From Mesodorylaimus sp. YZB2_4 (taxonomy: Eukaryota; Nematoda; Enoplea; Dorylaimida; Dorylaimidae): a stretch of 64,000 nt of DNA. Each line of letters begins with the position of its first letter. The stretch's first letter is position 1. The notes under the pieces were generated by a model that saw nothing but the letters and a program-made list of their open reading frames with translations, did no database searches and was not told the origin of the DNA. The stretch lies in assembly GCA_030248295.1 (NCBI GenBank), contig JASANH010000626.1, forward strand, positions 2,467,198 to 2,531,197, read 5' to 3'. Below, one piece after another: positions 11,140-23,718 of this stretch. Made by a program: the position numbers and the translations under genes.

Positions 11140-11194
11140 AGCATTATACATGCGATTCTACAGTCTTACGTAGGGGTCATGTCTATCCTGGCTC

Positions 11195-11530
11195 TAACGC
11201 GAATAGCGTTTAAGCAGGCGTTTCAGTGAATGGGTAGAAGGCACTCACCCCATAATTCTCACCTGCCTCAAAGAAAGAGTCATTCACATTTTGAATTTGT
11301 CCCTATCACGCAGTGGAATTAGGCATCTGAGGACCTGGCTTCCAAAAAATGTCGCAGTCTTGTTCTATTGTCTCCTCAATTTTCCGTTTACCAGTGTTCT
11401 TATCACGTTCCTCTAACTGCTTCCACGTTGTAATTTTTATTTGTCTGTTCTCCTGTTTGTATTTCTGTCTTTTGACACTTGAATGCGCTTTAGGCGGTTT
11501 TTCAAAAGTAAAATATCATTGCATAAAAGA
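11195..11530. repeat. Duplicated upstream flank, copy 2
   Basis: Second copy of the 6541-6895 block, now pushed away from pseudogene A by the hAT-like insertion. Confidence 0.65.
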
Positions 11531-11549
11531 GTCAGTAACTTTATATACA

Positions 11550-11622
11550 CTGTTTTCTTTGGGAATACACACGCCCGCCACGTTGCCGCATAGTGCCGCG
11601 TGTACATTCCCAAAGAAAACAG
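11550..11622. repeat. Hairpin-forming inverted repeat
   Basis: Arms of 24 bp (11550-11573 and 11599-11622), built on CTGTTTTCTTTGGGAAT and its complement with about two mismatches, around a 25-base GC-rich loop. It could be a tiny MITE or a cruciform site. Confidence 0.6.
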
Positions 11623-12399
11623 ATAGTAATTATGTACAATGAAAGACCCATAAATCTCATCCCTTTCTTGTTTCTCCATCACCTTCAGTCGCAAGCCGGT
11701 ATGGGTACTGCAATGTTTGTGAGCGCAGGAGCTTTTATCTTCTATATACTTTTACCTGCGCACCCTGGCCATACTTATCCGATTATTGGCCCTACAGCTT
11801 AAAAATTTCCCTCGTTAGGGTGTATCTGGCTCTCACTTTATGAGAATATTGTATCACTGTGATGGAAGTTGTACAAGCCCTCCTCAGTGAAAAGAAATCT
11901 GACGTGAGATTACTCGTATAACTCCTCAAAGAATATAAAGCACCACAGGCAGCATACTGTAGTAGAATAACATGGATAATCGCCTGCGAGAAGGCCACTT
12001 TTACACAAGATCTTGTTTTCAAATCTGGCAGCAATTCTGCTTGTTTCAAGAGGGAACGCAGCAGAAGCAAAATTTAAAAAAGACGAAAGGGCCTAATTCA
12101 GAAAGGGATGATTTGTCATTCTTAAAATTCATCGTAATTGATTTCCATGATGATATCACTTTTGAAATTGGTTTTCTTTCTTGTAGCTATGCAACTGATT
12201 ATAATTTCCCATCGGAAATTATTAGGATAATTTGCCCGACTGACAAATTATTTGCAAAAGATTGATTAGCGTACAGGCCGGCTTTTTTGAAACAATAGCG
12301 TCATCTTCTTTCTTTTAGAATTAGAGACCAACAGCGGCTGACAGAAGCGAGGGAATCGTGCTTCTTGGTTTGTTTCCTCACAATTTTCTCTGCGCAGTC
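11623..12399. other. Upstream region of the lectin receptor, nothing assigned
   Basis: About 780 bp. I see no conserved exon. The promoter of the gene starting at 12400 should lie here, but no element can be named with confidence. Confidence 0.4.
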
Positions 12400-15300
12400 A
12401 TGAGGCCAAGTTCTATTCCCAGTGCTTTGATATACAAAAACACAGCTTGGATCATCGTTGCAATATTTTTTTCAGTGGTTCCGAGCGCAATTGCCATCAC
12501 AAATAATGCAGGTGAGGAAAACCCATGAGAGGATTTGCGCCAAGTTACATTCCCTAGATGCAAATTGAGATTATCGCTTTTTCGGTGACTTAAGTATATA
12601 GTGAGACCCACATGACAGTATTTTCATGCGCGCAAAACCAAGCATTCGATGAGCAAATGGGGCGGTGGTGCTGCGGCTCGGCATTCGTCTCTCCGTATTG
12701 CTTGTAGCGAGTGGCTGGATTCGTCCTGGGCGGGTTCAATCCCCGGTGATGGAGGTCGCTTTCGCTGACCTTGCACGCCACGTTTTGGGTGACTCAATGC
12801 TTGCCTTTCCTAGAAATCATTCTCGTGCTGTAGATTCCGCGTGGCCCTACAGGTCACTTCACTCCTCTGTATTATACCCCCTCCTAACAAGCACACGTGA
12901 TTTCAGCCTGTGCTACGAACAATGGTCGAATCATCAACGGCACGTGCATGGTTTACGTTCCTGCGAAAGAGTCATTTGAGGACGCCATGGAATATTGCAA
13001 CAAGTTGGGTGGATATCTCGCAAATATTCTTAGCAATGATCAGTTACAAGAAACGAATGACTACCTGAAAAACGTGAACAACGATGGCATATCGGACTAC
13101 ATTTGGATTGGCCTTTACAGCAAAGAAAAACCTGAAAAAGTCGAAGATTTCCGCTGGATTCAAGAAATTAACTGGTCAGAGGGCGAATCGACTGCACAAT
13201 CCACCAGAAACTGGGAAACTGGACTGAACAATCCGGATGAGCAGTGCGTGGCCATAAAATTAGATAAAAAGGAGTGGGTTGATCGCAAATGTGACAAAAA
13301 AGACGCTTTTTTATGCCAAGTCCCCAAGTTCATCAATAGATGCGACACAAATCCGTGCAAAAATCAAGGCACCTGTGTCGATCTGGCCGTTGGATCAATC
13401 TGCCATTGCCAGCCTAGAAGTGGTGGACCTTCTTGCGAGAAACAAATTGCCGACGGTAAGATGCTTGTCTGTTCTTTTAGACACCAGGATGAAAAGTCAA
13501 TTTTTCAGACGAAGCTGAGTGTAAGCTTGCGAAGGGCCATTACTTTGATGGTGAGGGCTGCCTGGTATTTGAGAAAGAAAAGGTGAAATGGAGAGAGGCC
13601 ATGCATATCTGCAATCAGCGTGGTGGCTATTTGGCGCATGCGGGTGATGCCATACTCGGACAAATGGGAACAAATTCTGATCAGTTCTGGATTGGATACA
13701 GCAACGGACAAGTGATATACACCCCGACAATGAGTAATGGCACAAAATGCGATTTTGCCGAGTTGGATGGCAATAATACCATCAAGAACGCCCAAAAATG
13801 TTCAGACGATCTCGATCATCTCCTTTGCCAATATCCTAGTGGAATCCACGACTGTTTCTCGAATCCATGCAAAAACGGAGGAACATGCATCGAAGGATCA
13901 AACAAGTTCACATGTTCTTGTCCCCCCTCATTCAAAGGGGACCGATGTCAAGAAAAACAAAAAGCCATAAACCAAGAAAAGTGTTAGTCTCCATCTTTAA
14001 CCACATACTGTAATATTTTCTGTGTCTACAGGATTTCTTTTTTTAGCACCTGATTTTGAACAGTTCTGCAAGGATTTTAATGGATTGATAATCAACGACA
14101 CTTGTTTCAGCCCCACTGTGTCTAAAGAACCTAAAATTTCTTTTGAAAGTGTTTTAAAGGGTGCCAGTTCAAAGTACTGCACTCTGTCAGCAATATACAC
14201 TTCCAGCATGCTTCAACGTTTGATCCAGCATCTCATGGCTGGAGGCCTGATTTCAGGCAGCATGAAATCTCAAATATTAACCAACATTCAAATTCAGCTG
14301 GATTCAAACAATAACAAAATCATCACACGATATCGAGACCCGAACAACGTCGTCCCGAATTCAGAAGTTGACGTATTACTCGACAACATTGCTGGCACTT
14401 CCAGCTGCATTGCGATAAAGCAGGATAATGACAAAGCGACTTTCATAGGCATCGACTGCAACACACCTGGCCAGTACATATACTTCCTTGAATTCCACGA
14501 CACCCCAGCTTGGTATAAACAACAGACGAGCCAAGCGCCTGTTGGAGACAGTTCGACAATGAAAAGCATAGGAGGTAAGAAAGTCAAAACCTTGCGGTAA
14601 GAAACTACCGCATTCCAGTGCCAATCGATAAAACCTTCAGGTATTGATCTTTCAAACTCGTTGAACGGCAATGGCCCCTGGATGGACGCAATTACTAGCA
14701 ATGGCCATCCATACATCCTGCAGGACGCTTCACTGCTCTCAGATGCACAACAGTCATGCGCGAGCAAAGGCGGTCGCATCGAAAATTTCCTGGACAATAT
14801 CGAGGCTTTTGGTGACCTCGTGCAGAAACTGAACAAGCTCGATTTGATTGTAGGACTTGGATTCAAGCTGACTAAACAATGGATTTCTGGGAGGCTCGTG
14901 TCGGCGCCAGATGGTATCAGTTATAATCAAAACCTTCTTGTTCAAATGGTCTTGCAAGGAAAGCTTACATCTGAAGGAGTAGGATGTGCTACCATTCAGC
15001 AGAGAGCTAAAGGCGTTTACAAAATGAGTGGTGTCAACTGCAGTACGAAGTTCCCTTATTTCTGTCGAGCTGAAAAGTCATGCGCGCAGTGCAACCAAGC
15101 CAATATCATAAGCTGCGATAGTGCAACTGCCAAGTGTTTCTGCAAACCAGATTGGAAAGGGCCGACATGCAACGAAGTGGTCTACGATTACTGCAACCCG
15201 AATCCATGTCGTTTCAGTCACCGATGCATTCCCGATCCACGGAAGGGATACCTGTGCAAGTGCATTAGTGGATACACAGGATATCTCTGCGATGTGGCCT

Positions 15301-16247
15301 ACAAACTGTCATTCGATCTGACCCAACTCTACAATTTTGTTATTCAAACAGTGGGCGATCTATGGGTCATTGTCACGTCCGCTCTCACAATCTTGGTTCA
15401 TTTGGGTTTGAACGACGGTACACCCGAGGGGGCACTGAAAAGGCACCACTTGCACGCTTTATGCTTGGAGCATTTGATGATTCTCCTGTTTCGTCATCCT
15501 GGTATATGTCGCATTGAAAAAGTGCACTGCACTCGCATATCCGCTTTGATTTTATGTTTCCGCGGGGCCAACATGCTTCTGGCACTGTTCCAATGCTTTC
15601 ACGTGCACTACATCATGACCGGTGTCACCCGCGGCAATTGGGGCTGGGCCGACAAATGGTGGCCCTATACACTGATGGGATGGGGACTACCCGCTGCCAT
15701 GTCTCTTATCATTTACTTCTATCAATTTGAGGAATTGAGCACTGGCTTCTCTTGCATGCTCGACTGGGAAACGAATGTTGTCTATTGGCTAGCCTATATC
15801 TTACCCGTAGTGCACCTGAGTGTGTTCAAACTGGAGCAGGCTCGACTGGGACAAGATCTGCAAGAAATCCAAACTGGAGCAACGGTTGATCGATATCAGT
15901 TGCAGGTTGCGAAAATTGGTCGCGTTGGCACCATCTTCGTGGTTTGCCTAGCACCTGCCAGTTATTGTCTCACGTCCTTGTCCGTCTTCTACGGACATTA
16001 TTTGTTGTACACCTTGGGCTTTGTTGTGAACATAGCTTTGGGCACAACTATCCTTTGCAGTTATGTTATCCAGAATCCACTGGCGCGCAATTACGTTTCG
16101 GACAAGTGGCAGTCGGCGAAGAAGGCGCCAAAAATTGTGAAGGAAAAATTGTTCCCACCTAAAAAGACAACCCTGAAGGGACCCAAAGACATGTTTCAAT
16201 GGAGACGCGTTTGGAAAAAAGGCAGCCCACCGCTTGAACCAAAGTAA
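12400..16247 (+). CDS. C-type lectin/EGF adhesion-like seven-helix receptor
   Basis: Exons 12400-12511 (signal peptide, ending VVPSAIAITNNA), 12907-13455 (C-type lectin domain with GYLANI, WIGL and EWVDRKC, then EGF), 13509-13980 (second lectin-like domain, then EGF), 14047-14574 (degenerate lectin-like block) and 14641-16247 (fourth lectin-like block, two EGF-like units, seven membrane helices, short basic tail). Helix 4 carries GWGLPAAMSLIIYF, the GWGxP motif of family B/adhesion receptors. The last EGF is followed after only about 20 residues by helix 1, so there is no GAIN/GPS domain. Other junctions are phase 1, but 13980 to 14047 is out of phase by one base. Either there is an indel, or a secreted form ends at the TAG at 13985-13987. 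Role inferred: surface ligand sensing. Confidence 0.7.
12658..12800 (+). mobile_element. SINE head fragment in intron 1
   Basis: Matches only the tRNA-like head and the CTTGCACGCCA..GGGTGACTC part of the SINE family, with GGTTCAATCCCCGG as B box. It lies within intron 12512-12906 of the lectin receptor, in the same orientation. The rest of the SINE is missing. Confidence 0.7.
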
Positions 16248-16489
16248 TCGGCGGTAAAAATTGGTCACACCATAAGGAAAGAATTGAAAATTGAGGATTT
16301 TGCTGTGAAAAAGTTTAGGTTTTTACTTTGCCCTTTACACTATTTTCACGATGAGGTAGTTGCATTGTTTTATTATAACATTCTATTCTATCCCAACCTG
16401 ACTCTGACACTATCTGGTACTGCTTAAGATGTATAATATCGGCCACGAAATAACAAATATGAACTGGGCGAGTTTTTTTGCATCAGGGG

Positions 16490-18049
16490 TACAGTTGGTT
16501 GCGTACAAAATACGCATACGCAAAGTTTGCGTATTACGCATTGAAATTCGGATGCGTATACGCAAACGCATGCGCATACGCATTCTAACCGATGTACGCA
16601 TGTACGCATACGCAAACTGGCTTGTACGCAATACATACAATGCGTACGCCGATAAAAGCAGCTTGAGCTAAATCATAGAAAGCCGCGCATTTTTTCGAAA
16701 CAATGGCGACGATAGATTGTGCTCACATCCTCTTATTAATCCATATTTCTTGTCTCATGATCAGAGTTATTGTCTGTAAGGCATCTGCGTGTTTGAGTCA
16801 TGCCTCATTTCAAGTTTAAACTGGCTTGCTCGTAGATGTAAGGGCTGCCATACTGTACAAAATCCTTCTACCACATCTATCTCCTTTAAACTTCTTGTTT
16901 TGACTTTTATGATTCTTCTGCATGTCGCCATAAAGCTCCCATAAAAGCCTCATAAAGCCCCCAGCATAAAGAGAAGGTTTTTGTGCAACTTTGCATGCTG
17001 TGGTCCCTATCCAGGGTCCACGGCAAGGAGTGAGTATGATACTTAGTTTGTGGCGATATGTGACTGCGCTAATTTATTTAGCTCCTTCGGTAAGGATTTC
17101 TCATGTACATTATGTAGGAGACCAAGAAGAATGGGTAAAAGAATGTGTATTCGAATCTGCGAGGTTTCTTCTCCGTGATTCACTTGTTAGGAGTTCTGAG
17201 GTTTCTCAATGAAGATCCTCCAAAACTGTATGAGGAAAATGCCAATAGGAAGCGTCTGTTTCTTCACACAATCGGGCAGCCACTGAACTGCGTTTCTACA
17301 GAGCAGTATATAATATGGAATGCTGGAAAAATACTTGTTTTTATAATCCAATAGGAATTTTGGCAAGCATTCCTAAAAATTCTTATCTGATGTAAGAGTT
17401 CTTATCCGAAAGTTGTGCAGGAAATCTGGAAAGTCTTAGCATTCTTCTTGTGAGTCTTAGGAATGTTTTGTGAGCGTGTGGCCGCTGCACTGCAAGCCTC
17501 CAAACGCTGGACTAGACTGTTATGTCAAAGAAACTTATCAGTCATTCAGGTCTGCGGCCTCAAAGCCAAAGTCTGTGCTAGGTTTTTTGTGTTATACATA
17601 GCTAAATATCACCTTGTGCCCTCGTGGCCATAGCATGTTCCGCCAGTGTTGAACAAGTGTTTCAAAAAGTACCGCGTTGGAAATATTCATGGCAATTAAG
17701 GCATTGATTGCATGGGAGCTGAGATTACTCGGAAAGAATCCATGATCGAAGCTGACAGGAATTTTTCCGGTCGGACTTTTAAAGCTGGCCATAAGCGGCA
17801 GCAAAATGTACTGCCATGTCAAAATGACCTAGCAGCTGCTATGGTCGCTGATAATTTTAGCGACGGATGCATGGTTAGTTACAGTACGGGGCTAGAAACC
17901 GACCACGAAAAAATAAGCAATACGCAAACTTGTATGCATACTTTGTGTAGTACGCAATTTGCGTATTACGCAATACGCATACGCATTCGGAAGACTTTGC
18001 GTATACGCAGACGCATACGCATTCAAATCAAGTATTTTTACCAACTGTA
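16490..18049. mobile_element. hAT-like non-autonomous element with TACGCA arrays
   Basis: The inverted ends share TACAGTTGGT. The flanks are ATCAGGGG (16482-16489) and ATCAGAGG (18050-18057), a 7-of-8 target duplication. Inside both ends are dense arrays of GCGTATACGC/TACGCA units (about 16500-16650 and 17925-18025). About 1.3 kb of interior has no recognisable transposase. It lies 240 bp past the lectin receptor stop. Confidence 0.75.
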
Positions 18050-18057
18050 ATCAGAGG

Positions 18058-19414
18058 GTACCAGATTAACCTCGCTGGTGCAGGCCCGTTCTTGGTGCGT
18101 TTGACACTCGACTTTACCTTTGCAGCCTGCGCGATACTGCAGGTGTCAGTCGGTTGTCTCATTTCTTGTTTCGCATTTTTTGCTATGCAATTATGTCTGA
18201 CCAAACCTACTCGGGATCTCCAACTTTTGTGGTACGAAAAGTGAAGCCAGTTTCGCCAACTCGGCGGGCGCCCTTCGGTTTGAAAACAACGGAACAAGCA
18301 TCAGCGCGCGTAAAGTCAGAATCGGATGATATACTGCACGTGCAGGCCTGGTACGTCATAATCATCAACAGTTTTTCCAGGCTTACTGCGATGCCGGACT
18401 TCAAACGACCACTGTTTTCTTCAGTTTTGACAGACAAACGCACAGCTACAGTATGCTGCCGAGTCAGAGTCAAAACCACAATGAATGCGAGTACTGCGTA
18501 GCATATGCAGGATATTCCTGCTGTGTGGAAGGTGTGATAAAGTAGTGCTTGTTGACTAATTTACTGACAATTAGCACTTAAATGATTATGCACTGGGTGA
18601 CCTCTGCTTAAACCAGTCGTGTTCGTGTTTTAGGGTCATATGACTAATTGATAGCGTTGACGGTGTGATTGGGCTCTTCCTGCTAGCATGAGCGCAGTGG
18701 AAAGAATAATATCAGTCACGCTGGGATATTGTAAGATGCATCAGCTGAGATACGATACTGTAATCCATGCTATTCTCGGGCTCTTCGAGCCAGGGCAGGA
18801 TCGATATACTCTCTAACAGCAGTGTGAGCGCCCGCTTGTGTCGTACAGGGAAGGTTCATTTACGAAATTTCTACGCTAATTTGGGAATTTAAAGCGCCAA
18901 ATTCATATATTTAAAAAAAGTTTTGAAAATGATAATAGGCCAAACGGTCTATTTTGATACGAGGAATTCAGTAAACCTACATTTTTTTGCGATAGCCTTA
19001 AAATTGAACCCCCCCCCCCCCCCTGTGTACAGTAGGAGCACGCGACCGCTCAGAGTCAGATGGTTCGCTCCGTCTAGCAAGTTGGCTTTGGCATTATTCG
19101 AAGAGGCTGAGAATACCGTAAGCATAGCCTTGCGATAATGTGAATGCTGTCATGAAATCGATATAAAAGTTTGCAAATGATTGATGTGATAGCACTGATC
19201 TCAATTCTTGTCACACGCTACTCCCACCAGGATAAACACTGTACACGAAATTATTCATAATGCCCCTTTATCTGATGGGTTTTTGTGTAAATATTGTAAT
19301 TTCATACAAAACTAAGTGATGCATTATGACGAAGTGTGTGATGAAAACTAGATGCTAGGTCAAAGCTTCTTTGACAACTTGCGTTGTTCGCAGTCACTTC
19401 CGTCGGCATTGATC
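18058..19414. other. Intergenic, includes a poly-C run
   Basis: No supported gene. A run of about 13-14 C lies near 19010. The frame 19352-19414 is in phase with exon 1 of the next gene, so its start could be further upstream at 19352. Confidence 0.4.
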
Positions 19415-21120
19415 ATGGAGAGTGCATATCGAAGCAACACTGATCGTGAGTGCATCACTGCACTGAAAAAAGAAATGGCTGTAATGAAGGCGGAATGGCG
19501 CGAATGGAAATCAAGGCATCAAAGAAGAGGTAGCGACCACCAAAAAATTAGTCCCTTTTTCTAAATGAATAAAGAGGCTTTTTAGGGTGCAGAGTCAGCG
19601 TTGGATATAAGATGGCGGAGGAAGTGACGGCTATCGTTGGTTTAAGGGAAGCAATTACGTCAAGAAATCTTCTTCTTCGCTGTGTTTGGATATGCCTTCT
19701 CATTCTTGGCATTTGTGCCACTGCCTACGATATGTTTGAGATTGGGTCAGAGTATCTGCGGCATCAAACTGCAACCAGTGTAAGCTACGATTCTTCTCCT
19801 GGGTCGCGATGATGCTGGCAGGTTTCTGGATGATATAACCCTGTGATGTTTCTCGCCAATATGCACTAGCTATGAGTTAGGTATGTATGTGATGGAAAGA
19901 ACCATTTTCAGGTAAAATTCGCCGCTAGGCCAGCCTATGATTTCCCACCATTGGTCTTATGCCCACCTAATTGGCATTGGCTCGATGTGGACAAAGCCTT
20001 GTCATTGGGGCTGTCTCGAGATGGTCTGGCATATTCTCTGGGGTATTTCGACTATTATCATCAATTAAAGCTTCAAAATGTCAAACCAGCTCGAAATGCG
20101 TTTCATGATTTCTATAATCAGAAAAAGTACAGTTCGTTCCTTGAGTATCTCAGGGAGCTGACCATTGAGCCTGAGGTAATTGACTCACCGGACAGTCTTC
20201 TCAATGATTCGACATCATCATTTTATTTTTGTGAAGGCTGCGCCCAAAACGGGTTTAGCAAGGAATATGTAGCATACGGAATGTGCTATGCAAATTTTTT
20301 AAACCCCGCATACCCACACTCGGTCAGCAAATCGAACCAGAGGCGTATAGTCATTGGTGTCGAGGATCGGATAAGAAATCTGACCAGGGAAGTTCCATCG
20401 CGCTGGTCTCTCCAAGTCTGTTCAACTCTCAGTTACTATGGCCCACAATGTCGATCGGTTTCGCTGTTGGCGGGATTTCAAAATATCGTGCAAATAAGCG
20501 TCTCAGAATATGACATGCTTGGCGCGCCCTACAGTACATGTTTAGAAAATACCGCCGAAGATTACGCTCCCGATCGGTGCTGGACAAAATGCCAGAATGA
20601 ACTTATGAGAAAGCGTATTTCTTGCGACATCCTGTGGGCATTCTCACCTCAGAATGAGCGTAACTTATCTGACTATTGCAACTTTTTCGATCCGCCAAGA
20701 AATAATACTCGTATGTCGGTAAGGCAATATTATGCAAGACGTCGAAATAGCTCTTCTGCCGCAAAGCCTGAGCCTGATGAGGGCTGCTTTGAGAACTGCA
20801 AGTTTCCATGCAAAAGAGTGGCTTATCATATCACTTTAGAGGATCAATACAATTTGTCTGAAACAGACATCTGGGGCTTCAGTGATTTTGCTCTTCGTAA
20901 TCCCAATGTGTCAGTAGTGCTTGTGCAAGTGCTTCATGCAGCTACCATCGATGGAGGAGTTGCAGTTTGGACTGAGGTGAAAACATTCTCCATATCGCAG
21001 TTGGTGGCAAATATTGGGGGCGCACTTGGATTATTTATTGGCGGCACTGTACTTACGGTAGCGCAAGTTATTTTATTTTGGATTTCATACATTTTTGAGA
21101 AATTTTTTCGAACACCGTAG
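19415..21120 (+). CDS. DEG/ENaC-family sodium channel subunit, copy 1
   Basis: Exons 19415-19529, 19586-19779 and 19912-21120 join in phase (1, then 0) to about 505 residues, a usual size for the family. The first exon encodes a charged, possibly coiled-coil N-terminus. Exon 2 carries helix 1 (LLLRCVWICLLILGICATAY). Exon 3 opens with YDFPPLVLCPPNW, equivalent to the FPxVTxC motif after helix 1, then the cysteine-rich extracellular domain and helix 2. The pore region reads GALGLFIGGTVLTVAQV. The usual G-x-S filter is G-G-T, and the acidic residue normally after it is glutamine. The N-terminal His-Gly gating motif appears as Val-Gly. Proteins of this family form trimeric, amiloride-type cation channels; gating stimulus unknown. 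Confidence 0.88.
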
Positions 21121-21250
21121 ATGTGGTCAATGCGGCACCGCTCGTATCCTATGTGACATTAGCGATTTGGAGAGTTTTACACACTGAAGTTGTCCTAAAT
21201 TAATGTAGGTGCAAAAGGCAACCTAAGTATTTTTTATGATCTGGAAATTA

Positions 21251-21256
21251 AATAAA
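21251..21256 (+). terminator. Polyadenylation signal AATAAA
   Basis: AATAAA about 130 bp past the stop of the plus-strand channel gene. Confidence 0.5.
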
Positions 21257-21881
21257 TTTTTTAATTATCTTTGCACAGCTGAGTAAATATTGGAGGCCAG
21301 GCCTGAGTTATTCACAGTTCAATGTGGAAAAATGAGGGAGAATTTGTTCTTTTCCGTTTACTTTGTGTCTGCGAGATTATAAACTCAAAGAGTAATGCCT
21401 TTTTTCTGGACAACCGTATTTGTACTATAGCTAGACGGCAAATGGAGTAAGCCTCTCGTACAAGGTCGTGCGTGGCTTCACAGAATACAGGTGGACAGTG
21501 GCGTCCCAAGAACAATCGACTCGCAGGTACAGAATGTTCAGCAACACTGTATCCCTGAGAATCCTGTCTAATAGCTTCTGGAAATCGCACACGGCTGGTG
21601 TGGATGGGGAGAATGATGCACTATTCAATGTGCATCAGCCATTGTTGAAAAAAATATAAGACCGAGAAGTGGACGCTAGTAAACTACACTATGATATGTA
21701 TACTCGTACTAACTACCCATGTACACATGTTTCAACAATTTTATTCCCTAGGTGTGGGTATATAGGATTTTAAAGGGATCTGACCAAGTGGTTATACTGT
21801 ACTCATGTGAGGGAGATTTAAACGAGGCATAGTGGCACACCTTCAACAACACAGGATCTTTTTACTTAGATCAAAACAGTT
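21257..21881. other. Tail-to-tail intergenic region between two channel genes
   Basis: About 620 bp between the presumed poly(A) signals of two converging genes. No conserved exon seen. Confidence 0.45.
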
Positions 21882-21887
21882 TTTATT
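21882..21887 (-). terminator. Polyadenylation signal AATAAA (minus strand)
   Basis: AATAAA on the minus strand about 90 bp past the stop at 21978. Confidence 0.5.
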
Positions 21888-21977
21888 GCCAGCGACGAGA
21901 CGACGCCAGAGCATGCAGAATTGACACAACAATTTTAAGCAAGGAACATGTGAAGTGCTAGCTAAATATTGATGAAA

Positions 21978-23718
21978 TCACAAAAAAGACCCTTTTTTAA
22001 TTTTCTTCCTAAGATAAATCACAATGACTACAATTACTTGGACAACTGTCATCAGCGTCCCCCCAATAAACAGTCCCAATGTCCCACCAATATTATTCAG
22101 TAAAGTGATAAAACTGTACGTGTATATTTCCTCAAAGGTGAGGACTCCCCCCGCTTCAAGTGCGTTATGAATAACCCAAAGGGACAAAACAGATAAATTT
22201 TGCATTCTGGCAGAGGGGACCGTATGATAAAAATCCAAATTCTCCATGTCCATTTTCGACAAAATGGTTATGTCGAAGACTGTTCTCTCACAGTCGTATG
22301 GACATTGGTCAAAACAATAAGAGGCAGCCGCGCTGAAAAGTTGTTTACCCTCATCGGAATTATAGTAGTCGTGGAAAGAGGCGTGTTCATTGAAGGGTTC
22401 AAAATGATTGCAAAGTTCACTTGGCCTTTGAGAAAGGGATAATCTGATACTGCAGTTCAAATGGGCTTGGAGATATTTGTTCTCACACTCAATCAAGCAT
22501 AACGAAAGCGGGGCGTACGAGTCAGCCTGACTCTTATCAATACACGGCGCCCCTGGTTTTGAAATAGTCAAGAATTTATTCATGCTCAACCTAATGAGAT
22601 ACTGCTTGAACGGTTTCAATGCCAAAGAAGGTACGAGTGTCCCCTCAGGTGGTAGCATTTGAGGAAATGCGATCCACCATGGACTGAAATCATCTGAAAC
22701 AATCTCATTTTGTTTCTCCTCTTTTGTTTTAAAATTTATTATATCCGTAGGCCTCCCCAAACCTCCTGTGATGCTCTGGAATTTGAACAAGTAGCATAGA
22801 GCGTCAGTGAAAAATTCTGTTTTCACCGGGATCTTTTTCTCACAGGTGCTGCAATAAAATGTTGGGGTTGCTGTTTGAGTGAACTCACTCATGGATTTGG
22901 ATTCTGGGATATCGATTGCAATCGATTCATAGTATTCGCGCAGTGAAGTGAAATCTTCAGCTTCATAAAAAGCCAAAAATTCTTTGCGTGCGCGTGAAAT
23001 ATTCTCAACTGTTATGTCAAGGAAATAATTGAAATATCCCAGCGAATACTTGACAGCATCTTTGTTCAGATCCTCGGTCGACTTTTCCGCATCGATCCAG
23101 CTGTGGGGACAAATGAGTAATGGTGGGAACTCGTAGGAGGTGTTTTTGAGAAGCTGCACCTAAAAATCTTCGTAAATGATATCTATACAGTAGGTTGTCA
23201 CCACAACCGTGCAGTGCCTACTTTTGTGGCCGTTGGCTTCGCAAAATATTCCTTTCCTGTTTCGTAGAGGTAAAAGCCAGTTGCCCCAATTCCAAAAGCA
23301 AGAAGTATGGACCAAAACCAACAAAGTGGCTTCGATTTCGAACAGACCGCCTCTTTCAAACCGGCTACAGTGGTCACGTTTTCAGCCAGTTGGGGAAAAA
23401 GGCCGTCTAGAATTTACATTAGCAAATTATCAGCCCATGGTAAAATTACAACAGTTTACCTGGTTCCGTTATTTCAGAGCTTTGATTCAAAATTTTATGC
23501 TGATCAGAGATCTCATGCCTATTATGTCTCTTTGGAACGTTGTAGTACGAGGAATCGAATTGACCGATCGCTTGCATAGCAGCCATTTGAGAAGTCAGAC
23601 TTTTCATAGATAAAATAACTTTTTCAATGTTTGATTCGACATTTTGAATCCTTTTTTCCACTGCCTCCATTTTCACTTTGTGGTTAGACAACAGTGGTCT
23701 AGAATGCTCTTCGTGCAT
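21978..23718 (-). CDS. DEG/ENaC-family sodium channel subunit, copy 2
   Basis: Exons 23718-23460, 23406-23222 and 23159-21978 join in phase 1 then 0, the same intron phases and positions as copy 1, giving about 541 residues. The N-terminal exon has a heptad-like stretch around KRIQNVESNIEKVILSM. Helix 1 is WFWSILLAFGIGATGFYLY, followed by YEFPPLLICPHSW. Helix 2 and filter read LGLFIGGTLMTVVQV, again G-G-T with glutamine at the usual acidic position. Before helix 1 the His-Gly motif appears as Ala-Gly. The shared structure and tail-to-tail layout show that the two genes are paralogues from an inverted duplication or local rearrangement. The products may assemble together, but that is inference. 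Confidence 0.88.

Noticed and set aside
14294-14866. 190-codon minus-strand frame
   Set aside because: Complete overlap with lectin-receptor exons on the plus strand; no motif of its own.
16490-16680. CRISPR-like or satellite array of TACGCA units
   Set aside because: Units are irregular, without spacers, and are explained as the subterminal array of a hAT-like element.
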